Assembly: GCA_041890495.1 (NCBI GenBank)
Contig: CP169086.1
Location: forward strand, 4,588,001-4,652,000
Source of the DNA: Escherichia boydii
Lineage (GTDB): Bacteria > Pseudomonadota > Gammaproteobacteria > Enterobacterales > Enterobacteriaceae
Direction of reading: 5' to 3'
DNA: 64,000 nt
The notes below the pieces were generated by a model. It made no database searches and had not been told where the DNA came from. It saw nothing but the letters and a program-made list of their open reading frames with translations. Both the position numbers and the translations under genes were made by a program. Shown here one piece after another: positions 52,300 through 63,996 of this stretch; the stretch's first letter is position 1; every line of letters starts with the position of its first letter.

Positions 52300-55187
52300 A
52301 TGCCCCGCAGCACCTGGTTCAAAGCATTATGTTGTTTAGTTGCCCTTTGGGCACCCTTAAGTCAGGCAGAAACGGGATGGCAGCCGATTCAGGAAACCAT
52401 CCGTAAAAGTGATAAAGATAACCGCCAGTATCAGGCTATACGTCTGGATAACGGTATGGTGGTCTTGCTGGTTTCTGATCCGCAGGCAGTTAAATCACTC
52501 TCGGCGCTGGTGGTGCCCGTTGGGTCGCTGGAAGATCCCGAGGCGTACCAGGGGCTGGCACATTACCTTGAACATATGAGTCTGATGGGGTCGAAAAAGT
52601 ACCCGCAGGCTGACAGTCTGGCCGAATATCTCAAAATGCACGGCGGTAGTCACAATGCCAGCACTGCGCCGTATCGCACGGCTTTCTATCTGGAAGTTGA
52701 GAACGACGCCTTGCCTGGTGCGGTAGACCGCCTGGCCGATGCTATTGCTGAACCTTTGCTCGACAAGAAATATGCCGAACGTGAGCGTAATGCGGTGAAC
52801 GCTGAATTAACCATGGCGCGTACGCGTGACGGGATGCGCATGGCACAGGTCAGCGCAGAAACCATTAACCCGGCACACCCCGGTTCAAAGTTTTCTGGTG
52901 GTAACCTCGAAACTTTAAGCGACAAACCTGGTAATCCGGTGCAGCAGGCGCTGAAAGATTTCCACGAGAAGTACTATTCCGCCAATTTGATGAAGGCGGT
53001 TATTTACAGTAATAAACCGCTGCCGGAGTTGGCAAAAATGGCGGCGGACACCTTTGGTCGCGTGCCGAACAAAGAGAGCAAAAAACCGGAAATCACCGTG
53101 CCGGTAGTCACCGACGCGCAAAAGGGCATTATCATTCATTACGTCCCTGCGCTGCCGCGTAAAGTGTTGCGCGTTGAGTTTCGCATCGATAACAACTCAG
53201 CGAAGTTCCGTAGTAAAACCGATGAATTGATTACCTATCTGATTGGCAATCGCAGCCCAGGTACACTTTCTGACTGGCTGCAAAAGCAGGGATTAGTTGA
53301 GGGCATTAGCGCCAACTCCGATCCTATCGTCAACGGCAACAGCGGCGTATTAGCGATCTCTGCGTCTTTAACCGATAAAGGCCTGGCTAATCGCGATCAG
53401 GTTGTGGCGGCAATTTTTAGCTATCTCAATCTGTTACGTGAAAAAGGCATTGATAAACAATACTTCGATGAACTGGCGAATGTGCTGGATATCGACTTCC
53501 GTTATCCGTCGATCACCCGTGATATGGATTACGTCGAATGGCTGGCAGATACCATGATTCGCGTTCCTGTTGAGCATACGCTGGATGCAGTCAATATTGC
53601 CGATCGGTACGATGCTAAAGCAGTAAAGGAACGTCTGGCGATGATGACGCCGCAGAATGCGCGTATCTGGTATATCAGCCCGAAAGAGCCGCACAACAAA
53701 ACGGCTTACTTTGTCGATGCGCCGTATCAGGTCGATAAAATCAGCGCACAAACTTTCGCCGACTGGCAGAAAAAAGCCGCCGACATTGCGCTCTCTTTGC
53801 CAGAGCTTAACCCTTATATTCCTGATGATTTCTCGCTGATTAAGTCAGAGAAGAAATACGACCATCCAGAGCTGATTGTTGATGAGTCGAATCTGCGCGT
53901 GGTGTATGCGCCAAGCCGTTATTTTGCCAGCGAGCCCAAAGCTGATGTCAGCCTGATTTTGCGTAATCCGAAAGCCATGGACAGCGCCCGCAATCAGGTG
54001 ATGTTTGCGCTCAATGATTATCTCGCAGGGCTGGCGCTTGATCAGTTAAGCAACCAGGCGTCGGTTGGTGGCATAAGTTTTTCCACCAACGCTAACAACG
54101 GCCTTATGGTTAATGCTAATGGTTACACCCAGCGTCTGCCGCAGCTGTTCCAGGCATTGCTCGAGGGGTACTTTAGCTATACCGCTACGGAAGATCAGCT
54201 TGAGCAGGCGAAGTCCTGGTATAACCAGATGATGGATTCCGCAGAAAAGGGTAAAGCGTTTGAGCAGGCGATTATGCCCGCGCAGATGCTCTCGCAAGTG
54301 CCGTACTTCTCGCGAGATGAACGGCGTAAAATTTTGCCCTCCATTACGTTGAAAGAGGTGCTGGCCTATCGCGACGCCTTAAAATCAGGGGCTCGACCAG
54401 AGTTTATGGTTATCGGCAACATGACCGAGGCCCAGGCAACAACGCTGGCACGCGATGTGCAAAAACAGTTGGGCGCTGATGGTTCAGAGTGGTGTCGAAA
54501 CAAAGATGTAGTGGTCGATAAAAAACAATCCGTCATCTTTGAAAAAGCCGGTAACAGCACCGACTCCGCACTGGCAGCGGTATTTGTACCGACTGGCTAC
54601 GATGAATACACCAGCTCAGCCTATAGCTCTCTGTTGGGGCAGATCGTACAGCCGTGGTTCTACAATCAGTTGCGTACCGAAGAACAATTGGGCTATGCCG
54701 TGTTTGCGTTTCCAATGAGCGTGGGGCGTCAGTGGGGCATGGGCTTCCTTTGCAAAGCAATGATAAACAGCCTTCATTCTTGTGGGAGCGTTACAAGGCG
54801 TTTTTCCCAACCGCAGAGGCAAAATTGCGAGCGATGAAGCCAGATGAGTTTGCGCAAATCCAGCAGGCGGTAATTACCCAGATGCTGCAGGCACCGCAAA
54901 CGCTCGGCGAAGAAGCATCGAAGTTAAGTAAAGATTTCGATCGCGGCAATATGCGCTTCGATTCGCGTGATAAAATCGTGGCCCAGATAAAACTGCTGAC
55001 GCCGCAAAAACTTGCTGATTTCTTCCATCAGGCGGTGGTCGAGCCGCAAGGCATGGCTATTCTGTCGCAGATTTCCGGCAGCCAGAACGGGAAAGCCGAA
55101 TATGTACACCCTGAAGGCTGGAAAGTGTGGGAGAACGTCAGCGCGTTGCAGCAAACAATGCCCCTGATGAGTGAAAAGAATGAGTGA
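52300..55187 (+). pseudogene. ptrA: Periplasmic protease III (pitrilysin) PtrA with one frameshift
   Basis: An M16 zinc metalloprotease with signal peptide (ending LSQAETG) and the inverted zinc motif HYLEHMSLMGS (HxxEH) near residue 88. It degrades small peptides such as insulin in the periplasm. The frame is open for 817 residues and then shifted by loss of one T at about 54750 (GFLLQSNDKQ expected, GFLCKAMINS found). The remainder continues in another frame to 55187. Total length is one base short of the 962-codon K-12 gene. The sequence is nearly identical to K-12. It overlaps recB by 8 bases. Confidence 0.9.
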
Positions 55188-58100
55188 TGTCGCCGAGACA
55201 CTAGATCCTTTGCGCTTGCCCTTACAGGGTGAGCGCCTGATTGAAGCCTCTGCCGGCACAGGCAAAACCTTTACGATTGCGGCGCTCTATTTGCGCCTGT
55301 TACTTGGACTAGGCGGTTCCGCCGCCTTTCCCCGCCCGCTGACCGTTGAAGAACTGCTGGTGGTCACCTTTACCGAGGCTGCCACGGCAGAATTGCGCGG
55401 TCGTATCCGTAGCAATATCCACGAGTTGCGCATCGCCTGTCTGCGTGAAACCACCGACAATCCACTGTACGAACGCCTGCTGGAAGAGATCGACGATAAA
55501 GCGCAAGCCGCGCAGTGGTTGTTGTTAGCCGAACGGCAGATGGATGAAGCGGCAGTCTTTACTATTCACGGCTTTTGCCAGCGCATGCTCAACCTGAATG
55601 CCTTTGAATCCGGCATGCTGTTTGAGCAGCAGCTGATTGAAGATGAGTCTCTGCTACGCTACCAGGCCTGCGCCGATTTCTGGCGTCGCCACTGCTACCC
55701 GCTGCCGCGTGAAATAGCCCAGGTCGTCTTTGAAACCTGGAAAGGGCCGCAGGCGTTGCTGCGCGATATTAATCGTTATCTGCAAGGCGAAGCGCCGGTT
55801 ATCAAAGCACCGCCGCCCGATGATGAAACGCTGGCTTCCCGTCACGCGAAAATTGTGCGCGTATTGATACGGTAAAACAGCAGTGGCGCGACGCAGTGGG
55901 TGAACTGGATGCGCTGATCGAATCTTCTGGTATTGATCGACGCAAGTGTAACCGTAGCAATCAGGCTAAATGGATCGACAAGATCAGCGCCTGGGCAGAA
56001 GAAGAGACCTACAGTTATCAGTTGCCGGAGTCGCTGGAAAAAATTCTCCCAGCGTTTCTTAGAAGATCGCACGAAGGCCGGGGGGGAAACCCCGCGACAT
56101 CCACTGTTTGAGGCGATCGATCAACTGCTTGCAGAACCATTGTCGATCCGCGATCTGGTGATCACCCGCGCATTGGCTGAGATCCGCGAAAACAGTAGCG
56201 CGTGAAAAACGCCGCCGTGGCGAATTGGTTTTGATGACATGTTAAGTCGGCTCGATTCCGCGCTGCGTAGCGAAAGCGGTGAGGTGTTGGCAGCGGCGAT
56301 CCGTACGCGATTCCCGTGGCAATGATCGATGAATTTCAGGATACCGACCCCCAGCAGTACCGAATTTTTCGCCGTATCTGGCACCATCAGCCGGAAACCG
56401 CATTGGTGCTAATTGGCGACCCGAAGCAGGCCATATATGCATTCCGGGGTGCGGATATCTTCACTTATATGAAGGCGCGTAGCGAAGTTCACGCCCACTA
56501 CACTTTAGACACCACTGGCGTTCCGCACCAGGAATGGTGAACAGCGTGAATAAGCTTTTCAGCCAGACTGATGACGCGTTCATGTTTCGCGAAATACCGT
56601 TTATTCCAGTGAAATCAGCCGGGAAAAATCAGGCGTTACGTTTTGTATTTAAAGGTGAAACACAGCCTGCGATGAAAATGTGGCTGATGGAAGGCGAAAG
56701 CTGCGGCGTTGGCGATTATCAAAGTACCATGGGCGCAGGTATGTGCTGCGCAAATCCGCGACTGGCTACAAGCCGGACAGCGGGGCGAAGCGTTGCTGAG
56801 AACGGCGACGACGCGCGTCCGGTGCGTGCTTCGGACATCAGTGTGCTGGTGCGCAGCCGCCAGGAGGCCGCCCAGGTGCGCGATGCCTTAACGTTGCTGG
56901 AAATCCCTTCCGTTTACCTTTCGAACCGCGACAGTGTTTTTGAAACTCTGGAAGCGCAGGAAATGCTTTGGTTGTTGCAGGCGGTGATGACGCCGAACGT
57001 GAGAACACCCTGCGTAGTGCGCTGGCAACGTCAATGATGGGGCTGAACGCGCTGGATATCGAAACGCTGAACAATGACGAACATGCGTGGGATGTGGTAG
57101 TCGAAGAGTTCGATGGTTATCGGCAAATTCTGGCGCAAACGTGGCGTTATGCCGATGCTGCGGGCGCTGATGTCGGCGCGTAACATTGCTGAAAACTTGC
57201 TGGCAACGGCAGGCGGTGAGCGGCGTCCTTACCGATATCTTGCATATCAGCGAACTGCTACAGAAGCCGGAACGCAGCTGGAAAGTGAACATGCGCTGGT
57301 ACGCTGGTTATCGCAACATATCCTCGAGCCAGACAGTAATGCCTCCAGCCAACAAATGCGTCTCGAAAGTGATAAACATCTGGTGCAGATTGTCACGATC
57401 CACAAATCGAAAGGGCTGGAATATCCATTGGTCTGGCTGCCGTTTATCACCAATTTCCGCGTCCAGGAGCAGGCGTTTTATCACGATCGCCACTCGTTTG
57501 AGGCAGTTCTGGATCTTAATGCTGCGCCAGAAAGCGTCGACCTCGCGGAGGCCGAACGTCTGGCGGAAGATCTGCGTTTGCTTTACGTGGCGCTGACACG
57601 TTCGGTTTGGCATTGCAGTCTCGGCGTTGCGCCTCTGTTCCGGCGTCGGGGTGAAAAGAGCGGGGAGAGCGATTTTCATCTTAGCGCGCTGGGACGGCTT
57701 ATTCAGCAGGGTGAACCCAAAGACGCGGCGGGCCTGCGCCAGTGCATCGAATCCCTTTGCACTGAGCATGTTGCCCTGCATATTCCTTCTCTGCCCGACA
57801 ACAGCCGCTGGCACATGCCGGAGCAGCACGAGTCAGATCTCCATGCCCGTCAGGTGGTACGTACGATTGCCGACGACTGGCGCGTTACCAGCTACTCCGG
57901 CTTACAGCAGCACGGGCAGAGTATTGCGCAGGATCTGATGCCAAAACTGGACGTGGATGCCGCAGGCGCCGGTAGCGTACCCGTTGAGCCGGTGCTGACG
58001 CCGCACCAGTTTCCGCGCGGCGCCTCGCCCGGCACGTTTTTGCACAGCCTGTTTGAAGAGCTGGATTTTACCCAGCCGGTTTCCGATGAGTGGGTGCTAA

Positions 58101-58720
58101 AGATGTTACAGAGCGGCGGCTACGACGCACAGTGGCAGCCGGTTCTCACCGACTGGATCCGCGCGGTTCTGCACGCGCCGCTCACCGCGCAGGGGATCTC
58201 GCTTAGCCAGTTGACTGCCAAAGATAAGCAGGTGGAGATGGAGTTTTACCTCCCTATCGCCAGCCCGCTCAGGGCGGAGGCGCTTGATGCGCTGATCCGC
58301 GAGTACGATCCGTTATCCGCCGGGTGCCCTCCGCTGAACTTCCGCCAGGTGCAGGGGATGCTCAAAGGCTTTATCGACCTCGTTTTCCGTCACGAAGGGC
58401 GCTACTACCTGCTGGATTACAAATCGAACTGGCTGGGCGAAGACAGCACAGCTTATACCCAACAGGCGATGGCATCGGCTATGCAAATGCATCGCTACGA
58501 TCTGCAGTACCAGCTTTACACCCTGGCGCTGCACCGCTACCTGCGCCATCGTATTGCCGATTATCGCTACGACGCGCATTTTGGCGGCGTGATTTACCTG
58601 TTCCTGCGCGGCGTGGACGCCGACGACCCGCGTTCCGGCGTCTTTAGTACGCGTCCGGCTGCGGAACTGATTGAAAAAATGGATAACCTGTTTGCTGCAG
58701 GCACGGAGGAGGTGGCATGA
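55180..58720 (+). pseudogene. recB: Exonuclease V subunit RecB with at least eleven frame changes
   Basis: RecB is the 3'–5' helicase and nuclease of RecBCD (E. coli 1,180 residues). The frame starts at 55180 with MSDVAETLDPLRLPLQG and Walker A EASAGTGKTF. It then changes at about 55857, 56043, 56190, 56215, 56303, 56508, 56727, 56800, 57000, 57128, 57224 and 57263. The longest intact part, 57113–58720, keeps helicase motifs (VTIHKSKGLEYP, LLYVALTR) and the nuclease motif YLLDYKSNW. Up to about 57640 the sequence is K-12-like apart from single-base indels, mostly in short homopolymers. After that it is Enterobacter-like with no indels. As written, no functional RecB is encoded, but error is more likely than decay. 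Confidence 0.88.
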
Positions 58721-60540
58721 CGATGCAGGGGCTACTGCTTGACGCGGTTGAACAACGATTACTGCGCCACCTGGATGTGCAGTTCGCCATGATGGTGGCA
58801 GGCGAGGAGCCTGCCGTCATGCTTGCCGCCGCCATTCTGAGCAAAGACGCGGGGGAAGGGCACGTATGTCTGCCGCTGTCGCGTCTGGCGGTGGATGAGA
58901 AGATGCCTCCGGCTTTACAGGCGTGTTTCGCGCTGCTGGGTGACGCAGTGGACTGGCAGGGGATATTACTCAGCTCGCCTGCCGTGAGCGGAGCCGATAC
59001 CGGGACGCCGATGATCCTTGTCGGCGAACGTTTGTATCTTAACCGGCTGTGGCGTAACGAACTGACGGTAGCGCGCTTCTTCAGCGAGACCAACGCCCCG
59101 CTTCCCTGCGATGAAACGCAGCTCCGGCAAACGCTGGATGCGCTGTTTTCCTCTGACGAGGCGACAGACTGGCAGAAAGTGGCGGCAGCCGTGGCCTTAA
59201 CGCGACGGATCTCGGTGATTTCTGGCGGTCCGGGCACCGGGAAAACGACCACCGTGGCAAAACTGCTTGCTGCGCTGATTCAGCTATCGGGTGAGCAAAA
59301 GTGCCGTATTCGTCTGGCTGCTCCCACCGGTAAAGCGGCGGCGCGTCTGACGGAGTCGTTAGGCGGCGCGCTGCAAAAGCTGCCGCTAACCGGGGATCAG
59401 CTTGCGCTTTTCCCTAATGAAGCCAGCACTTTGCACCGATTGCTGGGCGCGCAGCCGGGTAGCCAGCGTTTACGTCATCATGCCGGTAACCCGCTGCAAC
59501 TTGATGTGCTGGTGGTAGATGAAGCGTCAATGATCGATCTGCCTATGATGTCGAGACTGATCGACGCCTTGCCCGATCATGCGCGAGTGATCTTTCTCGG
59601 CGATCGTGATCAACTGGCCTCGGTTGAGGCTGGGGCTGTGCTGGGCGATATCTGCGCTTATGCCAACGCGGGCTTTACCGCCGAGCGTGCCAGGCAGCTA
59701 AGCCGCCTGACGGGGACTCACGTTCCGGCAGGAACCGGCACAGAAGCGGCATCTTTGCGCGACAGTCTCTGCCTGCTGCAAAAAAGCTATCGTTTCGGCA
59801 GCGATTCTGGCATTGGTCAGTTAGCTGCGGCGATCAACCGTGGTGATAAAACGGCAGTGAAAACCGTTTTTCAGCAGGATTTTACTGATATCGAAAAACG
59901 GCTTTTACAGAGCGGCGAAGATTATATTGCGATGCTTGAGGAAGCTCTTGCGGGTTACGGACGTTATCTGGATCTGCTGCAAGCGCGTGCCGAGCCGGAT
60001 TTAATCATTCAGGCGTTCAATGAGTACCAGCTTTTGTGCGCCCTGCGGGAAGGGCCGTTTGGCGTGGCTGGACTGAATGAGCGAATTGAGCAGTTTATGC
60101 AACAGAAGCGCAAAATTCATCGTCATCCGCACTCTCGTTGGTACGAAGGTCGACCGGTGATGATTGCCCGTAATGACAGCGCGCTTGGGTTGTTTAATGG
60201 CGATATCGGTATTGCGCTGGATCGCGGGCAGGGGACGCGCGTCTGGTTTGCGATGCCGGACGGCAATATTAAGTCTGTGCAACCGAGTCGCTTGCCAGAG
60301 CACGAAACTACGTGGGCGATGACGGTACATAAATCGCAGGGATCGGAGTTCGACCATGCGGCGTTGATTTTGCCGAGCCAACGCACGCCGGTAGTAACGC
60401 GAGAGCTGGTTTATACCGCGGTGACCCGCGCGCGTCGCCGTCTGTCGCTGTATGCCGATGAGCGCATATTAAGTGCGGCAATCGCCACTCGTACTGAGCG
60501 GCGCAGTGGTCTGGCGGCGTTGTTTAGTTCACGGGAATAA
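58717..60540 (+). CDS. recD: Exonuclease V subunit RecD (mosaic gene, intact)
   Basis: A 607-residue SF1B helicase, the 5'–3' motor of RecBCD. Walker A GGPGTGKTT lies at about residues 169–177, DEASMIDLPM at about 269–278, and motifs TVHKSQGSEFDH and VYTAVTRARRRL near the C terminus. ATG 58717 overlaps the recB stop (ATGA). The N-terminal 265 residues differ clearly from K-12 RecD; from VLVVDEASMID to the end the protein looks identical to K-12, which puts a crossover near 59510. The frame is intact. Confidence 0.94.
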   Translation: MTMQGLLLDAVEQRLLRHLDVQFAMMVAGEEPAVMLAAAILSKDAGEGHVCLPLSRLAVDEKMPPALQACFALLGDAVDWQGILLSSPAVSGADTGTPMILVGERLYLNRLWRNELTVARFFSETNAPLPCDETQLRQTLDALFSSDEATDWQKVAAAVALTRRISVISGGPGTGKTTTVAKLLAALIQLSGEQKCRIRLAAPTGKAAARLTESLGGALQKLPLTGDQLALFPNEASTLHRLLGAQPGSQRLRHHAGNPLQLDVLVVDEASMIDLPMMSRLIDALPDHARVIFLGDRDQLASVEAGAVLGDICAYANAGFTAERARQLSRLTGTHVPAGTGTEAASLRDSLCLLQKSYRFGSDSGIGQLAAAINRGDKTAVKTVFQQDFTDIEKRLLQSGEDYIAMLEEALAGYGRYLDLLQARAEPDLIIQAFNEYQLLCALREGPFGVAGLNERIEQFMQQKRKIHRHPHSRWYEGRPVMIARNDSALGLFNGDIGIALDRGQGTRVWFAMPDGNIKSVQPSRLPEHETTWAMTVHKSQGSEFDHAALILPSQRTPVVTRELVYTAVTRARRRLSLYADERILSAAIATRTERRSGLAALFSSRE

Positions 60541-60548
60541 ACGTAATT

Positions 60549-60590
60549 GCCGGATGCGACGTACGAGTGTTACGCATGTCGCATCCGACG
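60549..60590. repeat. REP (palindromic unit) after recD
   Basis: GCCGGATGCGAC…GTCGCATCCGAC forms the classic E. coli REP palindrome, located between the convergent recD and argA genes. It probably stabilises 3' ends of both transcripts. REP units of exactly this sequence are characteristic of E. coli. Confidence 0.85.
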
Positions 60591-60601
60591 ATTTTCATCG
60601 C

Positions 60602-61933
60602 TTACCCTAAATCCGCCATCAACACTTTGGATTTACGCTGGTAGTTGTACAACTGCTTTTTGCTCTCGGGCAGTAAATCAATATCCACTGGGGTAAATCC
60701 ACGTTCCTGGAACCAGTGAATACTGCGCGTGGTCAGCACAAACAATTTGCTTAAGCCGCTCTGCTTCGCCTGAGCGGCAATGCGTTCCAGCAGAACTTCA
60801 CCCCTTGATGAACTGCGGTAATCCGGGTGAACTGCCACACAGGCCATTTCCCCAATCTTCTCTTCCGGGAACGGATAGAGCGCGGCGCAGGCAATAGTCG
60901 TGTTATCGCGCTGAATAATGGTGAATTTGTCGATTTCCATCTCCAGCTGCTCGCGAGAACGGCGTACCAGAATACCTTGCTGCTCCAGTGGGCGAATCAA
61001 CTCCAGAATACCGCCAATATCGTTGATTGTTGCGCGACGAATCTGCTCGGCGCTTTCCATCACAATCTGCGTACCGATACCGTCGCGTGAGAACAACTCT
61101 TGCAACAGCGCGCCATCTTCCTGATAACTGATTAAATGACAGCGACGCACGCCGCTGCGGCAGGCTTTCACTGCGCCACGCAAAAAGCGCACCGTACCGG
61201 AGTTGTAATCGCCTTTCTCTTCCTGGGCTTCTACCCGCGCTTGCGCTTCGTTAGGGAAAAGTTCGGAGACAATATCACCGTCGTCATTAGTGACGCCCTG
61301 GGAAGAGCAAAAACCAATCATCTTTTCAGCTTTCAGTTTGATGGCCAGTTGAGTGGCAATCTCTTCCGAGGTCAGGTTAAAGCTCTCGCCAGTGACTGAA
61401 ACAGCGACCGGCCCCATTAGCACTATTGCACCGCTGTCCAGTTGACGATGGATCGCGTCTTCATCAATCCGCCGGATACGCCCGCTATGGCAGTAATCCA
61501 CGCCGTCATCGACGCCCAGCGGCTGGGCAATAATAAAATTGCCACTGACGACGTTGATATGCGCGCCCTGCAGCGGCGTGTTATTGAGACTCATCGACAG
61601 GCGAGCAGTAATATCCAGTTGCAATGTTCCCGCAGCCTGCTTCACCAGTTCCAGTGTTTTGGCGTCGGTCACACGTATATTCTTGTGATACAGCGGTTCG
61701 TGGTGATGCGCAGCCAGATTTGCGTCGATCTGCGGACGTGCGCCATAGACCACCACCAGACGGATGCCGAGGCTGTGCAACAACCCGATATCATTAACGA
61801 TACTGGAGAAATTCTCATGCTCAATGGCTTCACCGCCGAGCATGATGACAAACGTTTTTCCCCGGTGGGTATTGATATAGGGAACCGAATGGCGGAATCC
61901 CTCGACCAACTCGGTTTTACGTTCCTTTACCAC
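60602..61933 (-). CDS. argA: N-acetylglutamate synthase ArgA
   Basis: A 443-residue enzyme. The N-terminal amino-acid-kinase-like domain (FVIMLGGEAIEHEN, about residues 27–40) binds arginine as feedback inhibitor. The C-terminal GNAT domain (MACVAVHPDYRSSSRGEVLLE, about 366–386) makes N-acetylglutamate, the first step of arginine synthesis. The start is GTG 61933 as in E. coli; the 22-codon-longer frame to 61999 is rejected. Protein and DNA look like K-12 throughout. Confidence 0.95.
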   Translation of the reverse strand: MVKERKTELVEGFRHSVPYINTHRGKTFVIMLGGEAIEHENFSSIVNDIGLLHSLGIRLVVVYGARPQIDANLAAHHHEPLYHKNIRVTDAKTLELVKQAAGTLQLDITARLSMSLNNTPLQGAHINVVSGNFIIAQPLGVDDGVDYCHSGRIRRIDEDAIHRQLDSGAIVLMGPVAVSVTGESFNLTSEEIATQLAIKLKAEKMIGFCSSQGVTNDDGDIVSELFPNEAQARVEAQEEKGDYNSGTVRFLRGAVKACRSGVRRCHLISYQEDGALLQELFSRDGIGTQIVMESAEQIRRATINDIGGILELIRPLEQQGILVRRSREQLEMEIDKFTIIQRDNTTIACAALYPFPEEKIGEMACVAVHPDYRSSSRGEVLLERIAAQAKQSGLSKLFVLTTRSIHWFQERGFTPVDIDLLPESKKQLYNYQRKSKVLMADLG

Positions 61934-62164
61934 GGCACACCTCTTTGCATGATTATTCGAAATTAGTGTATTTTTATTCTGTTTTTTCGCAGGGTGCAAG
62001 TGTAAATTTTATGCGAGAGCGACTTTTTTATCAGTAATGTCGTGAATATAAAAAGAATGTTTACCGTTTATTAGATGACAGATTATGCGTCTTTCGCTAA
62101 AGTTTCCGGTCAAATTAGTCGTTTACTTGTTACACAGCTTAGATTTCTTTTGCTCGGGAGAGGC

Positions 62165-63418
62165 ATGTCAGGATCCAACACTGCAATCAGCCGTCGTCGT
62201 TTACTGCAAGGCGCGGGTGCCATGTGGCTATTGAGCGTAAGTCAGGTCAGTCTGGCTGCGGTCAGCCAGGTCGTGGCGGTGCGCGTCTGGCCTGCGTCCA
62301 GCTACACCCGCGTGACGGTGGAATCAAATCGTCAGCTGAAATATAAGCAGTTCGCGTTGAGTAACCCTGAACGCGTGGTGGTGGATATCGAAGATGTAAA
62401 CCTGAACTCGGTACTCAAGGGGATGGCGGCACAAATTCGTGCAGACGACCCGTTCATCAAGTCGGCGCGCGTCGGGCAATTTGACCCGCAAACCGTACGG
62501 ATGGTTTTTGAATTAAAGCAAAACGTAAAACCGCAGCTGTTTGCCCTTGCGCCGGTCGCCGGGTTTAAAGAGCGTCTGGTGATGGACCTCTATCCGGCCA
62601 ATGCACAGGATATGCAGGACTCGCTGCTGGCGCTGCTGGAGGATTACAACAAAGGCGACCTCGAAAAGCAGGTGCCGCCAGCGCAAAGTGGTCCACAACC
62701 GGGTAAAGCAGGGCGCGATCGTCCGATTGTCATTATGCTTGACCCTGGCCACGGTGGCGAAGACTCCGGTGCGGTGGGGAAATACAAAACGCGCGAAAAA
62801 GATGTGGTATTGCAAATAGCTCGCCGTTTGCGCTCTCTGATCGAGAAAGAGGGCAATATGAAGGTGTACATGACGCGCAATGAAGACATCTTCATTCCAT
62901 TGCAAGTGCGCGTAGCAAAAGCCCAGAAACAGCGTGCTGACCTGTTTGTCTCTATCCATGCCGACGCCTTTACCAGTCGTCAGCCGAGCGGTTCCTCTGT
63001 GTTTGCGCTCTCAACCAAAGGTGCAACCAGTACTGCGGCAAAATATCTGGCACAAACCCAGAACGCCTCGGACTTGATTGGTGGCGTGAGCAAAAGCGGT
63101 GACCGCTATGTCGACCACACCATGTTCGATATGGTACAGTCGCTGACCATTGCCGACAGCCTGAAGTTTGGTAAAGCGGTACTGAATAAGCTCGGTAAAA
63201 TCAACAAGCTGCATAAAAATCAAGTTGAACAGGCCGGGTTTGCCGTACTAAAGGCACCAGATATTCCCTCCATTCTGGTCGAAACGGCGTTTATCAGTAA
63301 CGTTGAGGAAGAGCGTAAACTGAAAACGGCGACTTTCCAGCAGGAAGTTGCGGAGTCTATTCTTGCGGGGATTAAAGCGTATTTTGCCGATGGGGCGACG
63401 CTGGCGAGAAGGGGATGA
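62165..63418 (+). CDS. amiC: N-acetylmuramoyl-L-alanine amidase AmiC
   Basis: A 417-residue septal amidase. It has a twin-arginine signal (SRRRLLQGAG, residues 9–18), an AMIN domain for septum targeting (about 35–145) and an Amidase_3 catalytic domain with zinc ligands in LDPGHGGEDSGAVG, the HADAF segment and ETAFISN. It splits daughter-cell peptidoglycan when activated by NlpD. ATG 62165 is the E. coli start; the 30-codon-longer frame has no signal peptide. The sequence is K-12-like with perhaps one substitution. Confidence 0.95.
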   Translation: MSGSNTAISRRRLLQGAGAMWLLSVSQVSLAAVSQVVAVRVWPASSYTRVTVESNRQLKYKQFALSNPERVVVDIEDVNLNSVLKGMAAQIRADDPFIKSARVGQFDPQTVRMVFELKQNVKPQLFALAPVAGFKERLVMDLYPANAQDMQDSLLALLEDYNKGDLEKQVPPAQSGPQPGKAGRDRPIVIMLDPGHGGEDSGAVGKYKTREKDVVLQIARRLRSLIEKEGNMKVYMTRNEDIFIPLQVRVAKAQKQRADLFVSIHADAFTSRQPSGSSVFALSTKGATSTAAKYLAQTQNASDLIGGVSKSGDRYVDHTMFDMVQSLTIADSLKFGKAVLNKLGKINKLHKNQVEQAGFAVLKAPDIPSILVETAFISNVEEERKLKTATFQQEVAESILAGIKAYFADGATLARRG

Positions 63419-63419
63419 T

Positions 63420-63446
63420 AAAAAGGCGCTGAATGGCGCTTTTTTA
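63420..63446 (+). terminator. Terminator after amiC
   Basis: An imperfect AAAAGGCGC/GCGCTTTT stem with a short loop and T run lies directly behind the amiC stop. Confidence 0.65.
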
Positions 63447-63491
63447 TGGGAGACCAGAAACAAAAAAACACCCGTTAGGGTGTTCAATAAT

Positions 63492-63568
<77 letters not shown>

Positions 63569-63601
63569 TCACCGTACTGCTTTTACTTCATCAAATTTGA
63601 C

Positions 63602-63678
<77 letters not shown>

Positions 63679-63711
63679 TCACCGTACTGCTTTACTTCAT
63701 CAAATTTTAAT

Positions 63712-63788
<77 letters not shown>

Positions 63789-63996
63789 TCCGTGGATGCG
63801 CACTATACTCCGCTCGCGTTTTCATGCAACCTTTTTTTTACCCCGATCACGGATTTGGCATGATTTTGAACAAAAACAAATCACTAAAGCCTATTTTTTG
63901 TGCAAAATTTGCGTCAGGGAGAGGCTGCTCATTTCATTAAACGCGGCGGTTTGTTATCTTCGTTGCGCCTTATTTTTTAACCTGAAGAAGAGAACA
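63789..63996. promoter_or_regulatory. Divergent control region between metZWV and the mltA start
   Basis: These 208 bases separate the tRNA operon (minus) from a plus-strand gene start at 63997. The sequence contains AT-rich promoter-like DNA on the right. I see no gene. Confidence 0.5.

Noticed and set aside
48786..58720. True evolutionary decay of recC, ptrA and recB
   Set aside because: Lesions are single-base indels within nearly perfect K-12-like sequence, with flanking diverged parts intact; this is a better fit to sequencing or assembly error, though not excluded.
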